A stretch of DNA of 18,333 bases from Oscillospiraceae bacterium (GCA_029013165.1 JAQXMV010000074.1:1-18333); one strand, 5' to 3'. Positions 6,289 to 13,933 are shown, counted from the stretch's first letter. The notes: generated from the letters alone by a model not told the origin. A program made the numbers and translations.

Positions 6289-7121
6289 TTTGCCGCCCCC
6301 TTACCGAGCCTGTTGCTCATTTTCTTTTCTCCCCTGACCTGTGAAACATTCAGCAGAATCAGCAGCAGAAGAATGGTGACAAATATGATGGTAGAAAGGG
6401 CATACATATCCGGTGTCACGCGCTTTTTCGTCATGGAGAATATCCGGATAGGCAAAGTCTCAAAGGACGGTCCCTGGGTAAAATAGCTGATGACAAAGTC
6501 ATCGAGCGAAAGGGTAAAGGACATCATCAGTCCAGAAACGATGCCGGTGGAAATGGAGGGAAGTATGACCTTAAAAAAGGACTGAACGGGTGTACAGCCG
6601 AGATCCATGGCGGCTTCCGGCAGAAACTTGTCAAGCTGTCGGAGCTTTGGCAGAACCGAGAGAATGACATAGGGCAGATTGAAAGTAATGTGGGCAATCA
6701 GCATCGTCCAGAAGCCCAGTGCATTGGTGACGCCGATGAGCTTAGCGCAGAAAACGAAAAGCAGCATCATGGAAATACCCGTAACGATTTCCGGATTCAT
6801 CATGGGAATATTGGTGACGCCCATGGTGACTTTTTTGATGTGCTTGTTTCTCATGGCGTTGATACCCACCGCCGCGGCCGTGCCCATGACTGTCGCCAGC
6901 AAAGAGGAGGAAACCGCCAGCAAAAGAGTGTTTCTCAGGGCTTTCATGGTGGCCTCGTCATGAAGCAGAGACTCATACCACCGCAGGGAAAAGCCGGTGA
7001 TAACGCTGGTACTTGCCGAGGAATTGAAAGAAAAGACAATCATCACGGCAATGGGCGCATAAAGCAGGAAGATAATAAAGGCCACATAGAGCTTTGAGGC
7101 CGTTGACATTTTTGTTTTCAT
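6285..7121 (-). CDS. potC: Polyamine ABC transporter permease PotC
   Basis: A 278-residue inner-membrane permease with about six membrane segments (first at 11-32, last at about 243-259). The EAA loop that docks on the ATPase is at 169-175 (EAAMDLG, followed by FFKVILPSISTGIVSG). SLDDFVISYF at 205-214 is typical of PotC/PotI and separates it from PotB. Length agrees with the family (about 260-280). Overlaps potB and potD by four bases each, indicating translational coupling. Forms the channel with PotB. Confidence 0.93.
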   Translation of the reverse strand: MKTKMSTASKLYVAFIIFLLYAPIAVMIVFSFNSSASTSVITGFSLRWYESLLHDEATMKALRNTLLLAVSSSLLATVMGTAAAVGINAMRNKHIKKVTMGVTNIPMMNPEIVTGISMMLLFVFCAKLIGVTNALGFWTMLIAHITFNLPYVILSVLPKLRQLDKFLPEAAMDLGCTPVQSFFKVILPSISTGIVSGLMMSFTLSLDDFVISYFTQGPSFETLPIRIFSMTKKRVTPDMYALSTIIFVTILLLLILLNVSQVRGEKKMSNRLGKGAAK

Positions 7122-7945
7122 ATCAGCACACCTCCGTCATCGTCATCGCCGGTGAAATGATTCATCACAAGCATACAAATGATGATCAGCACCATCAGCA
7201 CGAGAGAAAGGGCCGCGCCGAGATTATAGTTATTGACCGACTTAAACTGCATTTCAATCACATCGCCGATGAGCGAGAAGGTGTTTCCGCCCAGCTTCTT
7301 TGAGATATAGAAGGTGGAAACCGAGGGGACAAAGACCATGGTGAAGCCGGAAGCAATACCCGGCAGGCTCAGCGGAAAGATGATGTTTTTGAAAACTGTC
7401 AACTTGTTGCTGCCGAGATCCTCGGCCGCCTCGATAAGACTGTGATCCATTTTCGCCATAATGTTATAAAGCGGCAGGATCATATAGGGAATATAATTAT
7501 AGACCATACCGAAAACAACGGCTCCCTGAGTATTGATCATGTGTATATTTGGCAGGTTCAGAGCAGAAAGAACGGTGTTGATCACACCGGTGTCCTGCAT
7601 CAGGATCATCATAGAATAGGTTCTGATGAGAAGATTCATCCACATGGGCAGCATGACCAGCATCATCATCGTCCTTTGCACATTGGCCTTGCTTCTGGCC
7701 ATGATATAAGCCAGCGGATAAGCCAGCACCAGGCAGATGACCGTTGCGATCAGACCGAGCCAGATGGAATTGAGCATTACATCTTTATATCTTCCGATAT
7801 CGCTGATATAATCCAGTGTAAAGTTTCCCGCCGCGTCTGTCACGGAATAGACAACCACAAATATCAGCGGTACGATGATAAATATCGCCGCCCACAGCAT
7901 ATAAGGCGCGGCGGTCAGCTTTTTCATCAGAGAGGATTTTTTCAT
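7118..7945 (-). CDS. potB: Polyamine ABC transporter permease PotB
   Basis: A 275-residue inner-membrane permease with about six membrane segments. LPMWMNLLIRTY (99-110) is typical of PotB/PotH, and the ATPase-docking EAA loop is at 172-178 (EAAEDLG, then FKNIIFPLSLPGIASG). The C-terminus carries a short acidic run (GDDDDGG). The ribosome binding site GAGGAGGAG is inside the last codons of potA, six bases before the ATG, and the two genes are separated by three bases. Confidence 0.93.
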   Translation of the reverse strand: MKKSSLMKKLTAAPYMLWAAIFIIVPLIFVVVYSVTDAAGNFTLDYISDIGRYKDVMLNSIWLGLIATVICLVLAYPLAYIMARSKANVQRTMMMLVMLPMWMNLLIRTYSMMILMQDTGVINTVLSALNLPNIHMINTQGAVVFGMVYNYIPYMILPLYNIMAKMDHSLIEAAEDLGSNKLTVFKNIIFPLSLPGIASGFTMVFVPSVSTFYISKKLGGNTFSLIGDVIEMQFKSVNNYNLGAALSLVLMVLIIICMLVMNHFTGDDDDGGVLI

Positions 7946-7948
7946 TTA

Positions 7949-9073
7949 TCACTCCTCCTCTACTGCGTTGACATCGCTGAGCTGCTCCAGCTCGTCACTG
8001 AAGGAACTGTAATCGCCGTACAGACCGGAATATTCACTCTTTTTCATAACATGAATGGCGTCAGGCTCGATCTCAATGCCGATCTTGGTGCCCACGGGAT
8101 AGTAATCCGTGGTCTGAATCATCCACTTGAAATTGTCGATATCTACGATCATTTCAAAGTGTATGCCCTTAAAGGTATTGGAAGTGATCACACCGCTGAT
8201 GGTGCCTTCACCATAGGGAACGACATCCACATCCTCGGGACGCACAACAATGTCGACGCTTTCATTCACGGCAAAGCCCTTGTCGAGGCACTGGAACACG
8301 GCGCCGGAGAATTTGGCTTTGAAATCGTCCAGCATCACACCGTCGAGGATATTGCTTTCGCCGATGAAATCGGCAACAAAAGCATTTTTCGGCTCGTTAT
8401 AAATATCAATGGGAGAACCGATCTGCTGTATGCGGCCGTCATTCATAACAACGACGGTATCGCTCATGGAAAGAGCCTCCTGCTGATCATGGGTAACATA
8501 GATAAAGGTAATGCCCATGCGCTTCTGGATATTTTTCAGCTCGACCTGCATATCCTTGCGCAGCTTCAGATCCAGGGCGCCGAGAGGTTCGTCCAGGAGC
8601 AGAACACGCGGCTCCACGGCCAGCGCTCTGGCGATGGCCACACGCTGCTGCTGTCCGCCGGAAAGAGAGGAAATATCTCTTTTCTGAAAGCCCTTGAGAT
8701 TGACAAGCTCCAGCATCTCCCCCACCTTTTTGGCGATATCCTTTTCTTTCATCTTCTTGATTCTCAGTCCGAATGCAATATTTTCATAGACATTCAGGTG
8801 CGGAAACAGGGCGTATCGCTGAAAGATCGTGTTGACCTGCCGTTTATGGGGCGGCAGATTATTTATGTCTTTACCCTCAAAGAGGACTTGTCCGCTGTCG
8901 GCTTCCAGGAAGCCGGCGATAATCCTCAGAGTAGTGGTCTTTCCGCAGCCTGACGGGCCGAGGAAAGTCATGAATTCCTTATCCTTGATTTTCAGATTGA
9001 TTGAATCAAGAATAACCTCATCTTCAAATTTCTTTGAGATGCTTTTGAGTTCGATAATAGCATTATCTTCCAT
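7949..9073 (-). CDS. potA: Polyamine ABC transporter ATP-binding protein PotA
   Basis: A 374-residue ATPase that powers polyamine import. Walker A GPSGCGKT (39-46), Q-loop IFQRYALFPHL (around Gln85), signature LSGGQQQ (137-143), Walker B VLLLDEP (157-163) and the switch His195 (THD) are all present. The C-terminal part from about residue 230 is the TOBE-type regulatory domain normal for PotA. An in-frame TTG at 9076 is possible, but AAAGGGG lies seven bases before the ATG at 9073, so that start is preferred. First gene of the operon, transcribed from a strong promoter with a long structured leader. Confidence 0.95.
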   Translation of the reverse strand: MEDNAIIELKSISKKFEDEVILDSINLKIKDKEFMTFLGPSGCGKTTTLRIIAGFLEADSGQVLFEGKDINNLPPHKRQVNTIFQRYALFPHLNVYENIAFGLRIKKMKEKDIAKKVGEMLELVNLKGFQKRDISSLSGGQQQRVAIARALAVEPRVLLLDEPLGALDLKLRKDMQVELKNIQKRMGITFIYVTHDQQEALSMSDTVVVMNDGRIQQIGSPIDIYNEPKNAFVADFIGESNILDGVMLDDFKAKFSGAVFQCLDKGFAVNESVDIVVRPEDVDVVPYGEGTISGVITSNTFKGIHFEMIVDIDNFKWMIQTTDYYPVGTKIGIEIEPDAIHVMKKSEYSGLYGDYSSFSDELEQLSDVNAVEEE

Positions 9074-9246
9074 CAATAAACCCCTTTCCCTGCATGAATG
9101 ATTCTTTCATGCTCGCTCGATTTTGGTGATCGGCGTAAAACTGTTAATATCCCAAGAGAAGCAAATAAACGCACCTGCTTCACCCGGGATCTTTCTTTCG
9201 GTATTACGCTGTCTTGTTAATGGAAATCTCAGCGAAATCCATTAAC
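9074..9246 (-). promoter_or_regulatory. Structured 5' leader of the pot operon
   Basis: About 170 untranslated bases between the predicted start of transcription and potA, with three hairpins in order. (1) GTTAATGGA/TCCATTAAC (9216-9224 with 9238-9246) lies at the very 5' end. (2) A two-part stem has ATCCC/GGGAT (9149-9153 with 9186-9190) enclosing GAAGCA/TGCTTC (9158-9163 with 9176-9181), with a symmetric 4x4 internal loop. (3) GCATGAA/TTCATGC (9092-9098 with 9106-9112) has a seven-base loop and ends just before the AAAGGGG ribosome binding site. No known riboswitch class was recognised. A terminator with a T run is not visible, so control of translation would be more likely than attenuation. 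Confidence 0.5.
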
Positions 9247-9250
9247 ACAA

Positions 9251-9279
9251 AATATAAAACAAATTTTTTCAAATGTCAA
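9251..9279 (-). promoter_or_regulatory. Strong promoter of the potABCD operon
   Basis: On the minus strand a perfect TTGACA (9279-9274), a 17-base AT-rich spacer and TATATT (9256-9251). The rest of the 388-base gap upstream (9280-9420) is AT-rich without recognisable signals, apart from the terminator of the next gene. Confidence 0.85.
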
Positions 9280-9415
9280 CAGTTTTTTTGCATTTTTCGT
9301 CAAAATCTTCGGACAAATTTGCGGTAATTTGAGAAAAACTCTTTTTTTCTTGAAAATGCTCTGTTTTCCTCTGAAAAGCTCACAAAAAATTTTTTTGACC
9401 CTCATCATTTCGGCG

Positions 9416-9453
9416 CATAAAAAGCCGTCTTCTGCAGCTTATGCAGAGACGGC
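9416..9453 (-). terminator. Terminator after the small acidic protein gene
   Basis: GCCGTCT (9424-9430) pairs with AGACGGC (9447-9453), and CTGCA (9432-9436) pairs with TGCAG (9442-9446), with one bulged base. On the minus strand a TTTTT run follows the stem. It isolates this gene from the pot promoter. Confidence 0.85.
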
Positions 9454-9461
9454 CCTTGCTT

Positions 9462-9794
9462 TCAGTCCAGATATGCGTTCATTTTTTCTGTCAGCCACTG
9501 CCGGATCTTCTCCCGGCTCTCCTCCTCGAGTTCATAGACGGTGGTTTCAATTTCCTCTTCGCCGCAGTTTTCATAGGCCTTGAGGCCGTAATAAACAGCC
9601 GCTTTCAGCAGCTCTTCTTCATCATCATCTTCACCGATCCTCTCAATCCAGATGCGGTAATTGAAAATCTTTCTGCCGAAACAGCCCTGAGCGGGATCCG
9701 TCCCTCTGGAGCCGACATAAGTGTTATAGTTTCCGCCGATTCGCGAGGCGCCGATCAGCCACGGCAAAAGCGGCACAAATATTTCTTCTTTCAT
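9462..9794 (-). CDS. Small acidic protein, function unknown
   Basis: A 110-residue protein that I do not recognise. The N-terminal half is mixed and neutral (VPLLPWLIGASRIGG; GSRGTDPAQGCFGRKIFNYR). The C-terminal half is strongly acidic and helical (GEDDDEEELLKAAVYYGLKA; ELEEESREKIRQWLTEKM). It has no signal peptide or membrane helix, so it is probably cytoplasmic. A GACAGGAAATGCC ribosome binding region precedes the ATG, with AGGA eight bases upstream. A possible promoter lies at 9880-9852 and a clear terminator follows, so it appears to be a one-gene unit. The ordinary codon use, clean start and own terminator support a real gene. Confidence 0.7.
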   Translation of the reverse strand: MKEEIFVPLLPWLIGASRIGGNYNTYVGSRGTDPAQGCFGRKIFNYRIWIERIGEDDDEEELLKAAVYYGLKAYENCGEEEIETTVYELEEESREKIRQWLTEKMNAYLD

Positions 9795-9851
9795 GGCATT
9801 TCCTGTCCTTTCTTTTCCCCTCTGCCGTGGGAGAAAAAGCTGTCGCGTATT

Positions 9852-9880
9852 ATGATATCAAAAAAAGTGCCTTTTGTAAA
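9852..9880 (-). promoter_or_regulatory. Possible promoter of the small acidic protein gene
   Basis: On the minus strand TTTACA (9880-9875), a 17-base spacer and TATCAT (9857-9852), about 58 bases before the start codon and directly after the stop of the upstream gene. Confidence 0.5.
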
Positions 9881-9883
9881 TAG

Positions 9884-10642
9884 TCATTCACCCATAAATT
9901 TCACGGCAAGAACCGCCATGGTCTGACGGAAATATCCCCACACATAGCCGATGGGAAGCACAAACAGACACAGAAGAAACCACCCGGCGAAGCTATTGAC
10001 CGTGCGGTGCAAGAGCCTTTGGTTGTCTTTCATGGCCAGCTGAGATGCGCTGATCAGTTGGCGGAAATTCAGGGTTTTTCCGCTGATATAGTAATATCTT
10101 GCCGGGAAAAGCGACGCCGTCATGCGGCGATAATAATGAAGTCCCGCCATGAAAAAAGCAACCGCCGTGGCGGCAATGATCGCCAGAACCGCCGCCGAAG
10201 TGCCCACAAAGGAAAGGCGCAGCAACAAGATGACAGTCAGTATGGCCGGCACATGACAAAGAATCAGCAGCGAAGCCTTGACAGTGCCCAGACGAAAAGC
10301 AAAAAAGCGCAGTCCAAAGGCGCGCCGCGGACGGAAATAATAAAAAATATCCCCCGAGCCGGCAGGGAGCCCTTGGGCTTTTTTCAGCACATAACGGTCG
10401 GCACCGTAACGAAGTATGAGCAAAACCCATCGGCAAAGGGCAAGGATCATCACAGACAAAGCCAGACTGATCAGCTTTACCCTGTCGTAAGAAAGAAGCT
10501 GCGGCATAAAAACACCGCGGTAGACTGCCGCCATGAGATTCACGGAAAAAACCATGAGCAGCGTCACGGCCAGCGTCATGGTCAGAATCACCGTGTTGCC
10601 CATCTGAAGACTGCGGCCTTTGAGCCGTATTTGCGCTGTCAT
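9884..10642 (-). CDS. Multi-pass membrane protein, DUF975-like
   Basis: A 252-residue integral membrane protein with five or six hydrophobic segments (about 17-42, 57-78, 121-142, 149-170 and 217-236). The C-terminal half has the layout of DUF975 proteins: HYYRRMTASLFPARYY, then a short amphipathic stretch with MKDNQRLLHR, then FAGWFLLCLFVLPIGYVWGY. The assignment rests on this pattern and is tentative; the family's biochemical role is not established. A GTG at 10651 extends the frame, but it lies inside the Shine-Dalgarno sequence. GGGAGG (10656-10651) is eight bases before the ATG at 10642, which is the chosen start. No clear promoter was found in the 94 bases upstream. Confidence 0.7.
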   Translation of the reverse strand: MTAQIRLKGRSLQMGNTVILTMTLAVTLLMVFSVNLMAAVYRGVFMPQLLSYDRVKLISLALSVMILALCRWVLLILRYGADRYVLKKAQGLPAGSGDIFYYFRPRRAFGLRFFAFRLGTVKASLLILCHVPAILTVILLLRLSFVGTSAAVLAIIAATAVAFFMAGLHYYRRMTASLFPARYYYISGKTLNFRQLISASQLAMKDNQRLLHRTVNSFAGWFLLCLFVLPIGYVWGYFRQTMAVLAVKFMGE

Positions 10643-10687
10643 TTTTACCACCTCCCTTTTAGTATGGGAAGCAAAAGACGAAATAAC

Positions 10688-10710
10688 CCGCCGAAAATGT
10701 TTTTCGGCGG
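10688..10710 (-). terminator. Hairpin terminator after the Thr-linker lipoprotein gene
   Basis: CCGCCGAAAA (10688-10697) pairs with TTTTCGGCGG (10701-10710) around a TGT loop, ten perfect pairs. The T-rich tail on the minus strand is interrupted (GTTATTTCG), so termination may be partial, which would allow read-through into the DUF975-like gene. Confidence 0.7.
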
Positions 10711-10736
10711 ATGAAATTTTCCTGTAGACACAGCGA

Positions 10737-11540
10737 TCAGAAAGAAACGCTGTCTGTGTAGGAGGTGTTATACTGGGTGCCGGCCTTGCTCTGCAGGAAG
10801 CCCTCGGGAATGGTATAGGTAATCACCGATCCGGAGGAAACCGACTGCTGGGAAAGGTCAATGATGATCTCCTGCATTCCGTCGGCATTCTTTCCTGCGG
10901 TGACGGAACAGGTCACAGTCCCGGCAACGGCCACGCCGTCAATTTTGACGCTGATGGAGGCCGTGTTCGCCTTGATGTCACTGCTCCAGTTATAGGGATT
11001 GATCGCCAGCATAATCTTGTTGGTGTTGCTGTCAAAGGCCTTGGAGTCGATGATCAGGGTCGTGGGCTCTTTTTCGATCTGCGTTGTTGTGGTGGTCGTC
11101 TTTTTGGTGGTCGTCGTTGTGGTCTTTTGGGTGGTGGTGGTCGGCTTGGTGGTCGTGGTGGTCGGCTTCACGGTGCTCGGCGCTGTCGGCGCGTTAGTGG
11201 ACGGCGCCGTGGGCTGTGTCGGAGCATTTGAATAGCTGACCGACGGCTTATCAATGTTGCCGCTGGTAAAGGAAATATCGCCGTAATTATCGGTCATTGC
11301 CGTCACGCCCGTCGGAATCTCAAAGCGCGTCGTGTCCTGCCAGGGAACGGTTTTGCTCTGATTGGTGGTGAGGACATAGGTCGGTTTGGCGGCACTGTTT
11401 GAAGTGGTACTGCTGTCGGCCGAGACAGGCGTACCGGTCTGAATCGGTACAGAAGCCGTTGTCTCCTTGTCTTCCTTGCCGCAGGAAACAAACATAAAAA
11501 CTAATGCTAACAGCAAAAACGCCGCAACGATCTTACGCAA
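10737..11540 (-). CDS. Lipoprotein with Thr/Pro-rich linker and C-terminal beta domain
   Basis: With a TTG start at 11540 the protein has 267 residues: MRK, a hydrophobic stretch, and Cys20 in FVSC as the likely lipidated residue. Residues 21-106 are Ser/Thr-rich. Residues 107-158 are an almost pure Pro/Thr/Lys linker with runs of four to six Thr. Residues 160-267 look like a beta-sandwich domain (TTLIIDSKAF, ISVKIDGVAVAG, SGSVITYTIPEGFL). Such linkers are common in Ruminococcus surface and cellulosomal proteins; no dockerin or catalytic motif is seen. The frame is open further upstream to another TTG at 11600, but a TTGACT/TATAAT promoter occupies 11600-11572. GGGAGG (11554-11549) is eight bases before 11540, or five before an adjacent TTG at 11543. 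Probable role: cell-surface attachment or binding; inferred. Confidence 0.75.
   Translation of the reverse strand: MRKIVAAFLLLALVFMFVSCGKEDKETTASVPIQTGTPVSADSSTTSNSAAKPTYVLTTNQSKTVPWQDTTRFEIPTGVTAMTDNYGDISFTSGNIDKPSVSYSNAPTQPTAPSTNAPTAPSTVKPTTTTTKPTTTTQKTTTTTTKKTTTTTTQIEKEPTTLIIDSKAFDSNTNKIMLAINPYNWSSDIKANTASISVKIDGVAVAGTVTCSVTAGKNADGMQEIIIDLSQQSVSSGSVITYTIPEGFLQSKAGTQYNTSYTDSVSF
11081..11169 (+). repeat. Low-complexity GTGGT/CGT repeat encoding the Thr-rich linker
   Basis: An imperfect GGTGGTCGT-like repeat on the plus strand is simply the complement of ACC/ACG/ACA threonine codons in the lipoprotein linker. Such tracts can expand or shrink by slippage in whole codons. Confidence 0.75.
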
Positions 11541-11571
11541 CAATATCGCCTCCCAAAATAAACACTTTGAT

Positions 11572-11600
11572 ATTATACATGATTCCTTGAAATAAGTCAA
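11572..11600 (-). promoter_or_regulatory. Promoter of the Thr-linker lipoprotein gene
   Basis: On the minus strand TTGACT (11600-11595), a 17-base spacer and a perfect TATAAT (11577-11572). It begins 13 bases beyond the stop of the upstream gene and fixes the translation start downstream of about 11565. Confidence 0.85.
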
Positions 11601-11612
11601 ACGAATTAATGT

Positions 11613-12221
11613 TTAATTTTTAAGAATATCAAAGTTGTCTTTTATATATTTTGCCGAAGAGAGCTTAATTTTTCTTAAAATATCCTTTTCACTGATATAT
11701 TTCTGAAGCTCTTCCAGCTTTTTCTCATCCAGAGAAGCCGTCTCATCCAGCGGATCATACATTTTTTTCGCCGGTGCCAGTGCCGCAGCACAGTCCTCCA
11801 TACCGATGGCACACAGAGCCGGCAGCAGCTTTTCCGTGAGCACAGAGCCATATTCGGCAAAAAAGGATTTCACCGAATCCTCATTGACAAAGACATCCAG
11901 CGTATAGATATACTGCTTTTCGGCCGAGAGCGTCTCAAAGGCTTTTTCCATATTCTCCTGCTTTTGCAGCTGAAGCTGATAAATCAGCGCCGTGCCTTCC
12001 AGAATCTCTTCCTCATCGCAGTGACTCAGTTCTTCGGCAGTGATGTTTCTGTACTTTTCCTTGAGGGCCGTCAGGCGTTTCAGCTCATTGGTCTGACTGT
12101 TATAGCTGCGGCGATAGGAGGAATAGGACATAACGGCTTTTCGGAAAATGAAAACCGCCGCAACGCACACCGCTATAAAGACAATAATCAGATAACCGTT
12201 TTCCTTAAACCACTGACTCAT
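11613..12221 (-). CDS. Single-pass membrane protein with coiled coil, function unknown
   Basis: A 202-residue protein with an N-terminal membrane helix (about 10-26, YLIIVFIAVCVAAVFIF), then basic residues and a charged helical region. Heptad-like stretches lie at about 35-60 and 84-100, and the C-terminal half is Leu/Lys/Glu-rich (EKLLPALCAIGMEDCAAALA; DEKKLEELQKYISEKD). No known domain was recognised. The topology, with few flanking charges at the N-terminus and RK after the helix, suggests a cytoplasmic C-terminal part. GGAGG lies six bases before the ATG, and the gene overlaps the end of rsmI by 17 bases, so it is in the same operon. Confidence 0.72.
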   Translation of the reverse strand: MSQWFKENGYLIIVFIAVCVAAVFIFRKAVMSYSSYRRSYNSQTNELKRLTALKEKYRNITAEELSHCDEEEILEGTALIYQLQLQKQENMEKAFETLSAEKQYIYTLDVFVNEDSVKSFFAEYGSVLTEKLLPALCAIGMEDCAAALAPAKKMYDPLDETASLDEKKLEELQKYISEKDILRKIKLSSAKYIKDNFDILKN

Positions 12222-13050
12222 TTTCTTCCTCCTGCAGGGCTTTATAGATTTCGCCCTTTTTCATTCCCGTTTCTTTTGCCGCCATTTTTGCGGCCATACT
12301 GGCACCCATACCCTCTCGCAGATAGCTTTTGGCCAGAGCGACCGCCTCTTCCGGCGTGATTTCCTTTTCTTCGCAAACCGGTTTTCCCTCAATGACCAGG
12401 ACGATTTCGCCTTTCAGTGCCTCGGCGGCATATTTCTGCGCCGCCTCGGAAAGAGTGGTTCTGATCACTTCTTCGTGAATTTTTGTGATCTCCCGGACAA
12501 TGGCCAGTCTGCGATCACCGAGGGTTTCATAAAGATCGCTGAGGGTTGCGCTGAGCTTGTGCGGCGCCTCATAAAAGACCATGGTTCTCTTTTCGTCCTT
12601 TATGCTCTCAAGATGCTCACGGCGGCTCACACGGTTCATGCTCAGGAAACCCTCAAAGGTGAAGCGGCCTACCGGCAAGCCCGAAAGAGCGATGGCCGCC
12701 ACGAATGCGCTAGGGCCCGGCACAGCGTTGACCGTAACGCCGTTTTCGTGGCAAAGAGCCACCAGATCCTCACCGGGATCGGAAACGGCAGGCATACCGG
12801 CGTCGGTGACAAGAGCGCAGTTTTCTCCGGCCAGAATCCTGCCGAGAATGACTTCGCCTTTCTCGCGGCGGTTATGCTCAAAATAGCTGATCATCGGCTT
12901 TTTGATGGCGAAATGATTCAGCAGCTTCAGCGTCACCCGGGTATCCTCAGCCGCGATGAAATCCACAGCGGCAAGGGTTTCCAGGGCTCTGGGCGAAATA
13001 TCCGATAGGTTTCCTATGGGCGTACCCACAACGAAAAGTTTTCCTTGCAT
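12205..13050 (-). CDS. rsmI: 16S rRNA (cytidine1402-2'-O)-methyltransferase RsmI
   Basis: A 281-residue tetrapyrrole-methylase-fold enzyme that uses SAM to 2'-O-methylate C1402 in the ribosomal decoding centre. The conserved blocks are present: VGTPIGNLSDIS (8-19), AEDTR (34-38), VTDAGMPAVSDPG (81-93) and VPGPSA (110-115), followed by GFL (134-136) and EAPHKL. Length matches the family (about 280-290). The gene starts 14 bases after trmN6. This follows the conserved Firmicutes yabB-yazA-yabC order, except that the small GIY-YIG gene yazA usually between them is absent. Confidence 0.96.
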   Translation of the reverse strand: MQGKLFVVGTPIGNLSDISPRALETLAAVDFIAAEDTRVTLKLLNHFAIKKPMISYFEHNRREKGEVILGRILAGENCALVTDAGMPAVSDPGEDLVALCHENGVTVNAVPGPSAFVAAIALSGLPVGRFTFEGFLSMNRVSRREHLESIKDEKRTMVFYEAPHKLSATLSDLYETLGDRRLAIVREITKIHEEVIRTTLSEAAQKYAAEALKGEIVLVIEGKPVCEEKEITPEEAVALAKSYLREGMGASMAAKMAAKETGMKKGEIYKALQEEENESVV

Positions 13051-13064
13051 GATTCTTTCTTCCT

Positions 13065-13808
13065 TTATTGATGCCCGTCCATATAGTCGCCGAACATCTT
13101 TCTGAATTCATCGGTAACACTGCCGTCGGCATGTTTCATAATCAAATTTTTCTCGATCCGCAGACCCGCCTTGCCGCCCTTGCGGCCTTCAATGAGAATC
13201 AGCCAGGGCTCTCTGCCCTCTCTCTCAAAAACAAAGCGCAGACGCTTGGCCTCGACGCCCTGACTGCGCATGGCGCAGATAATATCACAGAGTCTTTCCG
13301 GACGGTGACACATACAGAATCTGCCGCCGTATTTCAGCAGAGCCGACGCCGCTGACACCGCATCGTCAATATTGCAGGTGATCTCATGGCGGGCGATGCG
13401 TTGGGCTTCGCTCAGGCTTTCAATGCCTGTGCCCACCGGCTTATAGGGCGGATTCATCGTCACGAGATCAAAGGAGCCGAATTCCAGCAGACCTTTGAGT
13501 TGACGGATATCGCAAAGCATGGGAGTGATCCTGCCGCCGAGACCGTTGAGCTCTATGCTTCTTGTGAGCTGATCAACCGCCCGCGGCTGGATATCCAGAG
13601 CAAAAACCTCTCCCGTTTCGCCCTTGGACCAGATGAGTGGAATGATACCGCAGCCGGTACCCATATCGCAGGCTCTGTCCCTCTTTCTCACGGCCGCAAA
13701 ATTAGCCAGCAAAACCGCGTCTGTGCCGAAGGTGTGGCAGGGAGAAACGATCAGCTGACGGTTATTGCCCAGCGGCTCGACTTTTTCCTGCTCAAGGAGA
13801 TTGACCAT
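13065..13808 (-). CDS. trmN6: tRNA1(Val) (adenine37-N6)-methyltransferase-like protein (YabB/TrmN6)
   Basis: A 247-residue class I SAM methyltransferase acting on adenine in tRNA. HTFGTDAVLL (25-34) and DMGTGCG (48-54, SAM-binding loop) are followed by NPPY (119-122), the catalytic motif of N6-adenine methylases. The longest frame begins at ATG 13823, but no ribosome binding site precedes it. GGTGGG lies seven bases before ATG 13808, which also gives the normal family start (MVNLLEQE...PLGNN). It is the first gene of trmN6-rsmI-(11613 gene). TATCAT-like -10 boxes occur upstream (about 13827-13842) without a good -35 partner. The exact tRNA target is taken from the family. Confidence 0.85.
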   Translation of the reverse strand: MVNLLEQEKVEPLGNNRQLIVSPCHTFGTDAVLLANFAAVRKRDRACDMGTGCGIIPLIWSKGETGEVFALDIQPRAVDQLTRSIELNGLGGRITPMLCDIRQLKGLLEFGSFDLVTMNPPYKPVGTGIESLSEAQRIARHEITCNIDDAVSAASALLKYGGRFCMCHRPERLCDIICAMRSQGVEAKRLRFVFEREGREPWLILIEGRKGGKAGLRIEKNLIMKHADGSVTDEFRKMFGDYMDGHQ

Positions 13809-13907
13809 AAACTCACCCACCATGTTATGATAGAGCTATGATAGCACATTCAGGGCAAAAAAGAAATGCAGTTTCAAAAAAATTTACAACCGTAGAGAAA
13901 ATAATAA

Positions 13908-13924
13908 GCCGCCGAAAAGGCGGC
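13908..13924 (-). terminator. Second terminator hairpin after the acyl carrier protein operon
   Basis: GCCGCC (13908-13913) pairs with GGCGGC (13919-13924). On the minus strand a T-rich TTATTATTTTC tail follows. It backs up the hairpin at 13934-13966. Confidence 0.7.
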
Positions 13925-13933
13925 AACGCGCAA

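Noticed and set aside
7442..8953. Plus-strand frame of 503 codons opposite potB and potA
   Set aside because: Shadow of the pot genes; very His/Asp/Ile-rich, with no motif and no start signal.
9074..9246. Known riboswitch (TPP, glycine, guanidine, SAM) or T-box in the pot leader
   Set aside because: None of the conserved cores I know could be located; it is left as an unnamed structured leader.
11081..11169. Repeat array as a possible CRISPR or minisatellite
   Set aside because: There are no regular spacers; it is the coding repeat of the Thr-rich linker.
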